A stretch of DNA of 64,000 nucleotides, taken from the NCBI GenBank assembly GCA_947179155.2, contig OX359274.1, positions 42,130,564-42,194,563 of the forward strand, given 5' to 3'. Source of the DNA: Hedera helix. Taxonomy: Eukaryota; Streptophyta; Magnoliopsida; Apiales; Araliaceae. How positions within the stretch are numbered: the stretch's first letter is position 1; every line of letters starts with the position of its first letter. The notes beneath the pieces are model-generated. The model saw only the letters and a program-made list of their open reading frames with translations, made no database searches and had not been told where the DNA came from. Shown here piece by piece: positions 47,387-58,523 of this stretch. Made by a program: the position numbers and the translations under genes.

Positions 47387-49474
47387 TTACAACCTCCCCT
47401 CCTTATGAAATTTCGTCCCCGAAATTGACGTACCTGACATATCGAAGAGGTAAGGATACTTAGATTTCATCTCAGATTCTAGCTCCCAGGTCATTTCCTC
47501 AGTATCTTGGTTCCTCCATAAAACCTTAACTTGAGGTATAACCTTTGAGCGTAGGATCTGCTCCTTCTTATCCAGGATCTTAACAGGTACTTCCTCGTAT
47601 GTTAAATCCTCTGCTATAACGTCTGATTCTAACTCAATGACGTGGTTTGGGTCCTTCACATATTTACGTAACATAGATATGTGAAAAACGTTATGGATGC
47701 GAGACATACTTGGTGGTAGGGCTAGTCTGTAGCCTACGGTTCCTATTCGATCGAGGATTTCAAATGGGCCAATAAATCGAGGGTTGAGCTTTCCTCTCTT
47801 TCCGAATCTCGTAACCCCTTTCCATGGAGAAACACGTAAGAATACATGATCTCCGACGTTGAAACTTTCGTCTCTCCGATGAAGATCAGCATAACTCTTT
47901 TGTCGTTCTTGTGCGGTCTGTATTCGTTGTCGGATCATTTGGATCTTTTCGGTCGTCAAGCGTACCAACTCGGGTCCCAACAATTTTGCTTCTCCTACCT
48001 CATTCCAACATATTGGAGAGCGACACTTCCTTCCATACAATGCCTCGAATGGAGCCATGCCTATGCTTGCTTGGTAACTGTTGTTGTAAGAAAATTCCAC
48101 CAACGGCAAGTACTTATCCCAACTTCCTTTGAAGTCTAATACACAAAGTCTCAAAAGATCTTCGAGGGTCTGGATCGTCCTTTCCGATTGTCCGTCCGTT
48201 TGAGGATGGTATGCAGAACTAAAACGTAGTTCAGTGCCCATAGCTTTTTGTAGACTGATCCAAAAGCGTGAAGTGAATCTAGGATCTCGATCAGAAACTA
48301 TGGAAACTGGCATGCCATGCAATCTCACGATCTCATTTATGTACATACCGGCAAGACGTTCAAGTGAAAAATTTTCTCGTATAGGCAAGAAATGAGCAGA
48401 TTTGGTCAATCTATCTACGATCACCCAAATTGCATCTAAGCCTTGAGAAACTTTTGGAAGACCCGTCACGAAGTCCATATTGATGTGTTCCCACTTCCAT
48501 TCGGGAACTTCAAGTGATTGTAATGGACCTTTAGGAACTTGATGCTCTGCCTTGACACGTTGACAAGTTAGGCACCTTGAGATAAACTCCGCAATCTCTC
48601 TTTTCATATTGTTCCACCAAAATGTATGTCGAAGATCTCGATACATCTTGGTACCTCCTGGGTGGATTGCAAACGGCGTGTTGTGTGCCTCCATCATGAT
48701 TTTATGCTTTAATTCAGGATCGTTAGGAACACAGAGTCGAGAGTTGACTCGAAGTATTCCTTTCTCGTCGATTCTTGCTTCGGGAATGGCACCTTCTTGT
48801 ACTTTCTTTATCATGTTTATCAGTTCCGAATCGGTAGCTTGAGCAGCTTTAATTTTATCGATTAAAGTTGGTTCTACTCGCACGTGAGCAATCTTCGAGT
48901 GGGTCCCTGGTGTCTTTAGCTCTATCTCCATCTTTTGCAAGTCGTACAAAATACACTTTTGTGTTGTCAGCAGTGCACTTGTACTTGCATAAGATTTTCT
49001 GCTCAAAGCGTCAGCTACAACGTTCGCCTTTCCCGGGTGATACTGGATTGTGTGGTCATAATCCTTTAACAGCTCAAGCCAACGTCGTTGTCGCATGTTG
49101 AGTTCCTTCTGGGTGAAGAAATACTTGAGACTTTTATGATCCGTATAGATATCCACTTTTTCTCCGTACAAGTAGTGTCTCCAGATCTTCAACGCGAAAA
49201 CGACTGCTGCCAACTCTAGATCATGAGTAGGATAATTTTTCTCATAATCTTTGAGTTGTCGAGAGGCATAGGCTATAACCTTTCCATGTTGCATAAGGAC
49301 ACAGCCTAGACCTTTGCCAGAAGCATCGCTGTAGATAACAAATTCTCCTGATCCTGATGGTATGGTCAGAACAGGAGCTGAAACAAGTCTCCTCTTGAGT
49401 TCTTGAAAACTCTTCTCGCATTCCTCGCTCGATATAAGTTTTGTACTAGAATGAATGATACCGATATCTAGTAA
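47387..49474 (-). CDS. Pol fragment: RNase H, integrase, chromodomain (RT core missing)
   Basis: Open from about 49474 to the stop at 47387-47389, which lies inside the first bases of the LTR. Order on the minus strand: EECEKSFQELKRR, normally after the RT; RNase H with SDASGKGLGCVL, the HDLELAAVVFALK segment and TDHKSLKYFF; integrase zinc finger (HPGGTKM..CLTCQRVK); catalytic core with Asp in MDFVTG, Asp in SDRDPR and Glu in GQSERT; a GPFEILDRIG motif; a chromodomain-like C-terminus around KVLWRNQDTEEMTWE. All integrase residues are present, with no frameshift or stop over about 690 codons. There is no YVDD-type RT centre. The first Met (49294) is internal to RNase H, so it would be expressed only as part of a polyprotein, and frame breaks lie upstream. 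Confidence 0.88.
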   Translation of the reverse strand, partial: LLDIGIIHSSTKLISSEECEKSFQELKRRLVSAPVLTIPSGSGEFVIYSDASGKGLGCVLMQHGKVIAYASRQLKDYEKNYPTHDLELAAVVFALKIWRHYLYGEKVDIYTDHKSLKYFFTQKELNMRQRRWLELLKDYDHTIQYHPGKANVVADALSRKSYASTSALLTTQKCILYDLQKMEIELKTPGTHSKIAHVRVEPTLIDKIKAAQATDSELINMIKKVQEGAIPEARIDEKGILRVNSRLCVPNDPELKHKIMMEAHNTPFAIHPGGTKMYRDLRHTFWWNNMKREIAEFISRCLTCQRVKAEHQVPKGPLQSLEVPEWKWEHINMDFVTGLPKVSQGLDAIWVIVDRLTKSAHFLPIRENFSLERLAGMYINEIVRLHGMPVSIVSDRDPRFTSRFWISLQKAMGTELRFSSAYHPQTDGQSERTIQTLEDLLRLCVLDFKGSWDKYLPLVEFSYNNSYQASIGMAPFEALYGRKCRSPICWNEVGEAKLLGPELVRLTTEKIQMIRQRIQTAQERQKSYADLHRRDESFNVGDHVFLRVSPWKGVTRFGKRGKLNPRFIGPFEILDRIGTVGYRLALPPSMSRIHNVFHISMLRKYVKDPNHVIELESDVIAEDLTYEEVPVKILDKKEQILRSKVIPQVKVLWRNQDTEEMTWELESEMKSKYPYLFDMSGTSISGTKFHKEGRL
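47392..47406 (-). promoter_or_regulatory. Polypurine tract of the young element
   Basis: Minus strand AAGGAGGGGAGGT directly abuts the 3' LTR start TGTAAGACC. This is where plus-strand DNA synthesis would be primed. Confidence 0.8.
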
Positions 49475-49497
49475 TTAAACTTTCAACTCTTGGTGTT

Positions 49498-50289
49498 CTA
49501 TGGGAGCCATTTGGTATGGGACTTTAAAAATGGGCTTAGTGCCGGGTTCAAGATCGATACAGAATTCAATTTCACGGTTTGGGGTAAGCCAGAAAGTTCC
49601 TCAGAAAAAACGTCAGGAAACTCATTAACAATGGGAATATCATTCAAGTTTGACGTGTTTTTGTTCAAATCAGTGACATGAGCTAAAAAGGCTTGACATC
49701 CGTTTTTCAATAAACGAATGGCTTTATGGCTAGAAATAACAGTTATAGATTTCAATGGTTTAGTTGCTTGAATTTGCATGACAGGTTGATTAGGAATATG
49801 AAAACTAATAATCTTATGAAAACAATCAATTTTAGCATGATGGGTAGTCAACCAATCAATTCCTAAAATCACATCAAATTCACGCATCTCCAAAGAAATA
49901 AGGTCAACAGGTAATGTGAGGTTGTTGATTTGAACTAAGCAAGATTTATAGATAGTAAATGTAATAGGTATTTCTCCCAATGAGGTTTCAACTGATAAAA
50001 CAAGATTTAAGTTTTCAATAGTCAAATTTAAACGTTGAGTACATATAGGTGAGATAAAAGAGTGGATAGAGTCAGTATCTAATATGGCATAGACTTCACG
50101 AGAATTTATGAATAGCTTACCGGTTATCACCTCATTCGCTTTCTTGACTGTTATCGTCAAATCGAATCCCGAATACTTCATTCGGATCTTCACGTATTTC
50201 AACCATGGGAATACCACTGAATAATTTTCTAGCAAACTGTTTCTCGGGTTCATCAACTTCATCAGTAGTAAGGTACCAATGATTTCCAT
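49498..50289 (-). pseudogene. Retroelement aspartic protease with altered active site
   Basis: The reading covers VITGKLFINSREVYAILDTD, then SIHSFIS and DVILGIDWLTTHHAKIDC, typical of the protease in Ty3/gypsy pol. The catalytic Asp-Thr/Ser-Gly has become Asp-Thr-Asp, which should abolish activity. It ends with NEFPDVFSEELSGLPQ; a one-base shift there restores the usual NREIEFCIDL and the VPYQMAP start of the RT linker. The 5' part overlaps the first ORF by 158 bp in another frame. Confidence 0.75.
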
Positions 50290-50752
50290 TAAAATAGTAT
50301 TTTCGATAGACTGCAGTTTCCACGATAGTGACTAACTTAACCTGAATTCCTCTAAATTGTAACGCCCAAAAGTATAGAAACATCATTTTTAAATAATCTT
50401 GAAAATCATAGCTGGAACACCATAAATCCCAAAGACTAATATGAAAAGTCCATATATTCTGATCCTTTGTTATAGAGCATAACCATGTGATATCACTCTC
50501 CCAATTAGTGAGTAAATTAAAGGCAATAATTTCCGCAAGTTCGTTACTTCCTTTAATTGCTTCTAAGAATGGATCTGGAACGACTGTAGCAGAGCTTTCA
50601 CCTTCATCCTTACTGGATAGAACACGCATAATTTTTGCCTTAGGCAAATGATTCAACTCTGAGTTTGTAAGAAGATTATTCGTCGCCTCTTGTTTTGCAG
50701 CTACATTTGTTTCGGTAATTTCATAGTTAACCTCCTGATTTCCAGATGTCAT
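50132..50752 (-). CDS. 206-codon first ORF of the young element, unrecognised, in the gag position
   Basis: First ORF after the 5' LTR and primer-binding site, with ATG about 200 nt downstream of the LTR. It starts MTSGNQEVNYEITETN, has a Trp/Tyr/Phe-rich middle (WCSSYDFQDYLK, MMFLYFWALQ) and ends IRFDDNSQESE. I see no Gag helical domain and no CCHC zinc knuckle. It overlaps the protease frame, an arrangement compatible with frameshift translation of pol. I do not know its function. It could be a captured host sequence or a heavily remodelled gag. Confidence 0.5.
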   Translation of the reverse strand: MTSGNQEVNYEITETNVAAKQEATNNLLTNSELNHLPKAKIMRVLSSKDEGESSATVVPDPFLEAIKGSNELAEIIAFNLLTNWESDITWLCSITKDQNIWTFHISLWDLWCSSYDFQDYLKMMFLYFWALQFRGIQVKLVTIVETAVYRKYYFNGNHWYLTTDEVDEPEKQFARKLFSGIPMVEIREDPNEVFGIRFDDNSQESE

Positions 50753-50941
50753 AATTAACTGTGGTCACAAAATAAATGTTAGTTCAAATAAACTGACTCA
50801 TCTCTTCATGTTCCTACATTCAAATCGATTCATTAGATAAAAAATAAATCTAATTTAGGTAGGACACACTAGTGATTGATTCTATTCGTCTCTCCCCTCC
50901 TAGTTCTAACCCCAGATCTCCATTAAAGACCATATCCCTAA

Positions 50942-50953
50942 GCTCTGATGCCA
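50942..50953 (-). promoter_or_regulatory. Primer-binding site (initiator tRNA-Met type)
   Basis: Minus strand TGGCATCAGAGC, two bases inside the LTR end, differs at one base from the TGGTATCAGAGC that pairs with plant initiator tRNA-Met. Confidence 0.8.
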
Positions 50954-50955
50954 AC

Positions 50956-53894
50956 TGTGACGCCCCCAAATCTGGGCCCACACAGCCCAAACTTGAGTCG
51001 TCAAAATACTACAACAAAATTATTACAACAAAGCACAACGTACAACAATACAGTGTATAATAATACACAACTAAGTCTTCACTATTATTGCCACACTATT
51101 TTACAAAACGTGAAGACTATGATAACTATTCCTCGGACCCTCACTCCATTCCCCGGCTAGACCCTGTTATGTTTTCATCTCCTGTTGAAAAACAATGGAA
51201 CAAAAGAAAGGGTGAGCTCAAATAGCCCAGTAAAGAATATCATGACTAAGATAATGACAAATAAATTATCATTAGTCTTCAACAGTTGAGTTCTTGATAG
51301 AATACAATAGACTACAAGGTTTATATCAAAAACTGCAGTTAAATTCTTAAACAACGTTCAGATCAATAATAGCAGCGGAATGAGTAATCTATTAGAAGAA
51401 TAATGCAGACTATAATGTCCACTCGGTTCTCTTTTTAGGAAAAACATCATCAACTTTTATCATCTGAAATATCATTAGTCAAGATAATACAAATTCACAG
51501 TTCCTGATCATAATCATGCACATCAACAGTTCATCTTTGCACTACGGGCCAAAGACATTCAATATAACACCAACGGTCATGATTATACCAGATTCAGCCT
51601 TTGGTCATAATCATACAAAACAACAGTTCATCTTTGCACTACGGGCCAAAGAGAACATTCACCACGTGCCATAAAAGACACCGAACAGATGTATCGCCTT
51701 TAACCTATTATATCGCCTTTAACCTATCATCTGTTCAACAAATATATCACATCTGTGCCCCCGACCACAGATATTCACAACAGCTTGATTTTTGGATGAT
51801 TAGAATGATATAAATGATGAACAGAAGAAATAGGATAACAATAAGTATCGGAAGTTTACTTTGTACAGATTCAAATAATGTCCAAATTGTCAACATGATG
51901 TGGAGTGAAATTTAAAAATGATATTCAAGATCCACAGTTCAGAATAACGGTTACAATTCAATAGAAAGGTTCACGTAAATAGGAAGGTTCAGTTGAAATA
52001 ATGAAGTTCAACTATTATGGAACATATAATATTTTCAGGAATTATAGAAGCAATAGTTCCATAATAAATTTCGATTTAGGAGTATGAAAGAAAATAATAT
52101 CCCTTACCGTAGCAGGTTTGATTAACAAAAGGTGAAGGAAATTAATACAAAGGGTTATTCACCAACAGGCGGCAATCCGCTCCGTAAGGTTATTCCCACA
52201 ATTTAATAGAATTTGAGTACAAAGAGTTATTCACCAAACAGGCGGCAATCCGCTCCGTAAGGTTATTCCCACAATTTAATAGAATTTGAGTACAAAGAGT
52301 TATTCACCAAACAGGCGGCAATCCGCTCCGTAAGGTTATTCTCAGAGATTAATAATGAATGAATACGAAAGGTTATTCACCAACAGGCAGCAATCCGCTC
52401 CGTAAGGTTATTCCCACAATTTAATACATGGAAATAAAATGCACGTCTTATGAGTAAGGAAGAAACAATATTATTATCGAAAATCAAATAATGATAATCC
52501 CTTACCATAGTATGTTTGAATAATGGAAGATGAAAAAGATGGTATCCCTTACCTCAACACGTGACTGGATATTGATTTAAATGAGGTTGATTAACTTGAA
52601 CAGTACACGTATACTTATAGATCTTCACAAATACTCATGATGACTTAAGCACACTTAGAGAGAACTTTCACAAGAAGTATTTAGAGAGAGAAAGAAAGAA
52701 CAAGTAAGGAAGTTTATGAAAAATCCTTAAGTTAAGGCTTCTATTTATAGCCAAAAATCTTATCATTCATTTAATCTAAACCATTCATTTAAAGATCATC
52801 TTTTAATCTACACCATCCATTTCAAATATTATATTATCTTTAATCTACACCATTCATTTCATATCACCTAATAATCACCTAACTTTATATTATAAACAAA
52901 TCAATTTAATTATTCAACAATAATTCACACTTTAATCTACACCATTCATTTCATATCACCTAATAATCACCTAACTTTATATTATAAACAAATCAATTCA
53001 ATTATTCAACAATAATTCACACTTTAATCTACACCATTCATTTCATATCACCTAATAATCACCTAACTTTATATTATAAACAAATAACTTTATCAATTCA
53101 ATTATTATGACTAATTGTTATAAATACAGTATAGTTAGCTCTTAGATATCAAGTCAATAAATTAATGAAATACAACTGTTTAAATAACATCATAATAGAG
53201 ATAACAATAATGTAAAATAAAGCATACGTTACTGTGTAATGACAATTATTGATTCAATAATGTGAATTACTGTGCATATGTTACTGTGACAATTATTAGG
53301 TTCAATAATTTTAAAAACAGTGCAACAACAATTATTGACTCAATGATATAAAATACAGTGTAATGACAATTATTAAATCAATAATGCAAAATACTGTGTA
53401 ACAACAATTATTGAATTGATAATATAAAATATTATGCAGTGACAATTATCGATGAAATGATGCGTAACAGTTACGGTGTCAATTATCAGACCAAAAATAT
53501 GAGACACTATGCAATACCGTGTGTTACTGTAGAGTACCGAGTGCTACAGAAAATACCAATAACTATCGTATGCTACTATTCTTTTATCACCGGTATTTTA
53601 ACAGTTCCGTTGACTATTTTTATTTAAAAAGGTTATTTCTGTCGTTTTCTATATCCGACAAATATTCCGATGTGGGGTCCACCAATAATTTGTTATTTCG
53701 GCGCCGTCGGACCAAACGAATATTCCCCGACCAAACGAATATTCCCCGACAAAGCGAATATTGTCCGACAAAATAAAATTTGCACATAACATCCTTAACT
53801 TTTAACTTTATCGATTTAACCACTTACTGTTTCAAAAAAATATATATATGAAGAAAAATTAAATTTTGTATTTCATAAAATTCGGGGTCTTACA
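50956..53894 (-). repeat. Right (5') LTR of the young element, 2939 bp
   Basis: Nearly identical to 44380-47391 but with four instead of five 73-bp units (from 52147). Differences seen include single-base changes near 51616, 51763, 52048, 52387 and 53672. Confidence 0.95.
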
Positions 53895-54400
53895 CCAACT
53901 AACAAACTCTCCACCTATTTAGCCCTAACCAATTTATGAAATAAAGATTGGGCCAACATAATTCTCTACAACACTAAACATCATTTCAAATTGGGCTTGT
54001 ATTATCAACTAGGGTTTTGGTAACTTAGTTAGGGTTTGGTTCCTTGGTTAGGTTAACCTAGTCAGCTTCCTAACCGAACCGCATATAACTAGGGTTTTCT
54101 CTCCTAGTTCTATACCAACCGACTTAGTTAGGTATTTAGTCAATTTTTATTTTCGTATTTTTGAATAGTAAATACACTCTTATACCTCGTATAAATGTTA
54201 TTTGTGAATGTGAAATTTTGAAAAAAATAAAAAATACCGTACACGTGAATAGTATTTTTTGCGTTTGGGAAAATTTTATTCTTTCATTATCACATATATT
54301 GCATCACATAACACATCGATTAGATCACATAGATTAATCTTTATTAATCCCTTAAGATCACGTTACAAGTATTAGCAAAGTTTTGGATCATTACATCGGT

Positions 54401-55244
54401 TAGGGACCATGCAAAAATGTCAGAATAACTTCTCAACAAAGTGATCTAACGATCTCTGAAATCCGTTTTAGGTCCAATTCCAATATGAAGTACCTTTTCC
54501 CTATTCCCTGGGAATCGTGCCACCTCCTCTATTTCCTCTATAGGAGTTAATATCGGTTCGGACCCATTTCTGTAAAGGGTTCTAACTCTATCTTAAATGT
54601 TTGTTTCTGTTTACTCACCCTAACAGAGGCTGCCTACAGAGTCTAAAGGTAACACATTCTAGACATGTCCTGATCTCCAACAACTTCTCCTACTCCATTT
54701 TTAGTTGGGAATTTCATCTTTAGGCGGGGAATCAAAGTGACAGCTCTTAATGCCGATAATATCGTCCTCCCCAAAATAGAATTATAATTGTTCTTCACAT
54801 TCACGACAATGTTTTTTTACCATAATAGATGATTGTTTTGGTGCTGATCCAAAGACCATCGACATCTCTATTGTTCCAAAAATAGGGACTGGGGTATTGT
54901 CGAAGCCGTATAAGGGTGAGCCTTCACATGGAATCAACTTTCTGCCCCCCTCCCCGATCTAAATAGTTGTAAGCATGCACATATAATACATCCACCGAAC
55001 TCCCATTATCTACGAGAATTCGTCTCATATCCATAGTCCCCACATGTGCAATTATTACAAGCACATCATCATGTGGGAGGACCATGTCAGACCGATAATC
55101 CCCATCGAAAAAGGTAATGGAATCGGTTCTAAAATTCTTTTGTTGATCTAAAACCTGGTGAACTGCTCTGACATATGTTTTTCTCTTTCTATTAGAAAGA
55201 TTTGTCATCGGTTCATCCGAAATGACGTTAACCACCCCTCTCAA
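54401..55244 (-). pseudogene. Protease region and linker of the large Tat element
   Basis: From 55244 leftward: MRGVVNVISDEPM, then a spacer and RRILVDNGSSVDVLY, the Tat-type protease active site with Asn in the usual Thr/Ser place. Frameshifts follow (from about 54955) into decayed linker sequence reaching the solo LTR boundary at 54400. Confidence 0.7.
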
Positions 55245-55739
55245 AGCCGAAGTGGAGGGAGGTGGAGCAATTTTGTCAAGGACGGGCCCCCTGGGAGCTT
55301 CCGTCGTGTAGTAATCTAAATTTCCTTTCTAGATCTGCTCCTCGAAGAAGTTCTTCAACTGATAACAATCCTCGGTGTCATGGCCCAGAGCCTCGTGATA
55401 TGTACAATACTTGTCGTTGTTCTTTTATCTAGCGAATACTCTGAGTTTTGAGGGCCTCCAAAAATAGGGTTGATTCTTGATTTCACCCACTATCTGGGCA
55501 TTGCTTATAGTCAAGGGAGTATAATCCTTATTTTCCTTCTATTGGGATTCTCATTATGTGGTTGATCTCATTTCTAGTCTTTTCGACCATCACCATTTCT
55601 ATTAAAATCTTTCTTGTCGAGATCTTTTTTCTTGGCATTGTCGCCTCTAGGGTCCCTCATTTGATGATTATTATCATCATATCTCAAAGGGCCCCTAAGA
55701 TTGGCTAAAGTTTCTTCAATCTCTATATATTTTTCAACA

Positions 55740-56486
55740 ATCTCATAGGCCTCAGTTAGAGATTAGGGGAGCTTTTAGAATGATCTCCTCAATGAGGCGG
55801 CTAGACTTTTCAACGTGCAAACCCATTGTCAAGAATTGTACTTCCTGCATCGAGCCTAAGACGCGAAGTTCGGCTACCGCCTCTCGAAATCTCTTCATGA
55901 ACTGTCAGAGAGATTCATTGGGTTTCTGTCTTTCTTGCAACAAAGAAGCGATCATCTTAGCATGTTTTTTGTTTCCACCGAAGCGGCCATGAAATTGATC
56001 CTGTAGCTCCTCATAGGAATCGATCGAACCAAGAGGGAGAGAAATGATCCATTCCCTTGCCATTTTTGTCAGAGTGGAGATAAATAGGTGGCATTTTCCC
56101 ACTGTGTCGTACCCATAAAAATGCATCACCCTTTCAAATTCATATGTGTGATCATGAGGATCACCAGTTTTGTCGTTCTCTTTCAAGACTGGGACTTTGA
56201 GAGACCGGTCAATGGGCGCCTCTTCGAGTTCCTTGATGAAAGGGGATGAGTACAGCTTTTTATTGGTAGTCCCGACACGTCTCTCAAAAGTTTTTGGGCT
56301 AGATGACTCTCTCATTTGGCTATCTCGGTGTTGTCGTTGATGTTGCTCACCACTTCTACGGCGTGGTGGAGTTCTAGATCGTCGCCTCCGACCCTCAGAA
56401 TTCGATGATTTAACAATGATTTCCCTCTGGTCTTGACGGGAGGGGTGGCGCCTCGTTTTGGATGGAGCGCCTTGCTCTCCCCTCAA
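55740..56486 (-). pseudogene. Gag of the large Tat element
   Basis: An Arg/Ser-rich N-terminus (PSKTRRHPSRQD, RRRRSRTPPRRRSGEQ) leads into the Gag capsid-like region: SPFIKELEEAPIDRSLKVP, a YEFERVMHFYGYDTVGKCHL segment, AREWIISLPLGSIDSYEELQ and FHGRFGG. A stop after PNESL (55905) interrupts it, and QFMKRFREAVAELRVLG continues to about 55740. Gag lies next to the 5' LTR, as expected. Confidence 0.78.
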
Positions 56487-56759
56487 ATTATTTTCAGTCT
56501 TCTCCCAATCCTCAAACTGTTTCTCGAGTTCTTCACACTGGAGTTGAAGAGCTTTTTTTTGTCTTAGACCTCCTTTAAGCGACGCTGCTTGTCCGCATCA
56601 TTCGATCGATGGGACTGCAAGTGCAATTCCCTACTGAAAGGCCCTGCATGACTGTGATTATGGAGATGGGTAGACATTTTGGTTGGTAACTGGGTCAAGG
56701 AAAACTTCTACTAAACACTTGACGCCCCTCTTTCTAGTGTCAATGTTAACACTTGAATC

Positions 56760-57234
56760 TGTCGGGACGCTTGACCATCGTCAATGACACTAAACTTGCA
56801 CAAGGAAACAACCGAAAGCTTGATGTCTTGGGCCGTCAGAGGATGGCTCCGATATGAAAGTAAGTACAGGTCTCGAAAAATGTTAACAATGGAGGTGCTT
56901 AGAGTTTAGCAGGGTAAATTGACATTAGATTTTACCTGAATTGTTAACTTTTCTTTTATAGACGACGTCCTCCTCTAACCGTTGGGCATGTGCAATGGTT
57001 ATGATAGGAGTAATGATGCACGATCCCCATCATGACTGGTAATTGTTATAACCTTTGGATTAAATGTATGAGTAGTGACTATAAGATAATTATCACGTCA
57101 TTAAATGATGCAGGGTGTAAAGCGTTAATGGTCCATGCTTCTCTAAGCTGGGCTATTAAGCTGAATAGGTTTCAAGGACACAAAGCCCAATCATATAAGC
57201 CTATTTGCTTTTAGTAAAAATTAACAGCCCAACA
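56760..57234 (-). repeat. Right (5') LTR of the large Tat element
   Basis: 475 bp, TGTCGGGA...CCCAACA on the plus strand. Partner of 29058-29532. Gag begins about 270 bp inside. Confidence 0.85.
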
Positions 57235-57471
57235 TAGAGAATATCACTTTAAGGATAAAAGAAGTATAAATATTCATGTCTCATCCAAATAAATGTAGTT
57301 GATTTTGATTGGTGTCATACATTATTGTATTATTATTTTGTACATATATTCAAAAAAATAAAAAAAATCAATTTTGACAAAATTTTCTAGAAAGAAAATT
57401 CAATATTCATAAATTGGTGGAATTATTATAAAATATATTGTGAAAATGATGTCTACATATGGCCCTATACT

Positions 57472-57593
57472 TATATATAAACTTCAATTATTTATTTACT
57501 TATTTTCATTTCGCCTCATTCTCTCACACGCATCATTTCTTATTTAGTATACAGCCTCCCTAAAGTAGTTCTTCAGCAATTTCTCTCACACAG
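57472..57593 (+). promoter_or_regulatory. TATA box and non-coding first exon of the V-ATPase G gene
   Basis: TATATATAA at 57472-57480 would place transcription start near 57505-57515. A C/T-rich leader follows (CTCATTCTCTCACACGC), ending at CACACAG with a GT donor at 57594. The leader intron would be 57594-59214 (about 1.6 kb) and contains TG, TC and TA microsatellites. Leader introns are common in constitutive plant genes. Confidence 0.55.
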
Positions 57594-58470
57594 GTAATCA
57601 CGGGTTTACTTTTACGGAATTTTGTTGTCATATAATTTCGTATGATCTTTTTTCTTCTGCTTGATTTTTCGTTTCAATCTCAACTGAATTCATTTTCTTC
57701 ACCTGATGATCACTTTGAGATATTTATTGTGTACGTGTGTGTATATATGTGTGTGTATGTATGATGCATGCCGCATGTCTTTTTTTGACAATGCCGGTAG
57801 CCATGGAAGGCATCAAAGGAGTATGATTGATAGACGCTGGATCTTTAGGTTTTTAATAATATAACTATGTTCGGAAATAGGAGTCCTATTTGATTTGTTG
57901 ACTTTTTCTAATATTGAGGTTTGCATTTGATACTTTTCGACATTTTTCTCAAATAAATGTTTAATAACAAATTATACCTTTTGAATTTTAATTGGAAAAA
58001 AATCATCCAGAAAATTAATGCGCTAGTGTGTCGAAGACTCGGAAGCATATCTTAATATTCGAGGGAAAAAATGTGTACAAAAACTAGAACTCTCATTTTA
58101 AATTTGCATCCAACCTGATAAATGAATACTATAAAATCATTCATTTTTGTGCCATAAAATTTGAATCTTCTCCTGCATTGATTTTGAAAATATACGATGA
58201 CCGTTCTTCGTTACTCATAAAATTTTAGTGGATTGTCACAATTGGTATGAGGAAAAGGGTTTTAAATCCACTCAAAATCCGAAGAACTGCTCTGTTTGTA
58301 AGCCAAATAAATTGAAAGGGAGTAAACCATTAATTAATTAATTAAATAAATTGATTGTTTCAATTGGATCATTTTCCGTTGTTTAGCAATGAGGATGAAA
58401 GTTGGCCTTGATGTTGATCACACAAGTATTGATGCAACTTTAATTTGCAATGCTGAGTTTCAAAACGTCT

Positions 58471-58488
58471 CTCTCTCTCTCTCTCTAC

Positions 58489-58520
<32 letters not shown>
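58471..58520. repeat. (TC)n(TA)n microsatellite in the leader intron
   Basis: CTCTCTCT run followed by a TA run, then a GTGCGTGT run. Confidence 0.9.

Positions 58521-58523
<3 letters not shown>

Larger units (their letters stand above)
44380..47391 (-). repeat. Left (3') LTR of the young element, 3012 bp
   Basis: Ends TGTGACGCCCCC and GGGGTCTTACA on the plus strand. Holds five 73-bp units (45571-45932), three 92-bp units (46335-46610) and several ACAATTATTGATTCAATAAT-type palindromes (46740-46930). Confidence 0.95.
44380..53894 (-). mobile_element. Young Ty3/gypsy chromovirus-type element lacking gag and RT core, TSD CCAAC
   Basis: LTRs at 44380-47391 and 50956-53894, minus-strand ends TGTAAGACCCC...GGGGCGTCACA, and a 5-bp duplication CCAAC at 44375-44379 and 53895-53899. 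Primer-binding site and polypurine tract are in place. By eye the LTRs differ by about a dozen substitutions plus one 73-bp repeat unit, so insertion was recent. The 3.56-kb internal region holds a non-Gag-like first ORF, a protease with a changed active site, and RNase H-integrase-chromodomain. The RT core is absent. It must have been copied by another element's RT. Confidence 0.92.
42908..54395 (-). mobile_element. Solo LTR with TSD TCGGT, carrying nested insertions
   Basis: Starts TGTAACGCCCCCAAATCTGG at 42908 and ends GGATCATTACA at 54395. TCGGT flanks both ends (42903-42907 and 54396-54400), and Tat sequence resumes on each side. Taking out the young element (44380-53894 plus one TSD) leaves about 1.97 kb including the CACTA-like piece. 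The right part (53900-54395) is non-coding. This is a different LTR family from the 3-kb one, sharing only the first 20 or so bases. Confidence 0.85.
29058..57234 (-). mobile_element. Tat-lineage Ty3/gypsy element, extended to 28 kb by nested insertions
   Basis: Two 475-bp LTRs, 29058-29532 and 56760-57234, start TGTCGGGA and end ..CA. The minus strand shows Gag (56486-55740), protease (55244), the RT N-terminal part (42907-42683) and integrase (39661-38895), in that order from the right LTR. A polypurine tract (GGAGTGGGGACAA) abuts the left LTR at 29533. The plus-strand extra ORF lies at 30101-32331. The LTRs differ at more than a tenth of positions where I compared them, so the element is old. 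RT core and RNase H are missing at the 39661/42683 junction. No matching target duplication was found (flanks AAATC and TAGAG). Confidence 0.78.

Noticed and set aside
47846..49101. Several plus-strand open frames of 70-100 codons
   Set aside because: They lie antisense to the RNase H-integrase coding region and show no domain.
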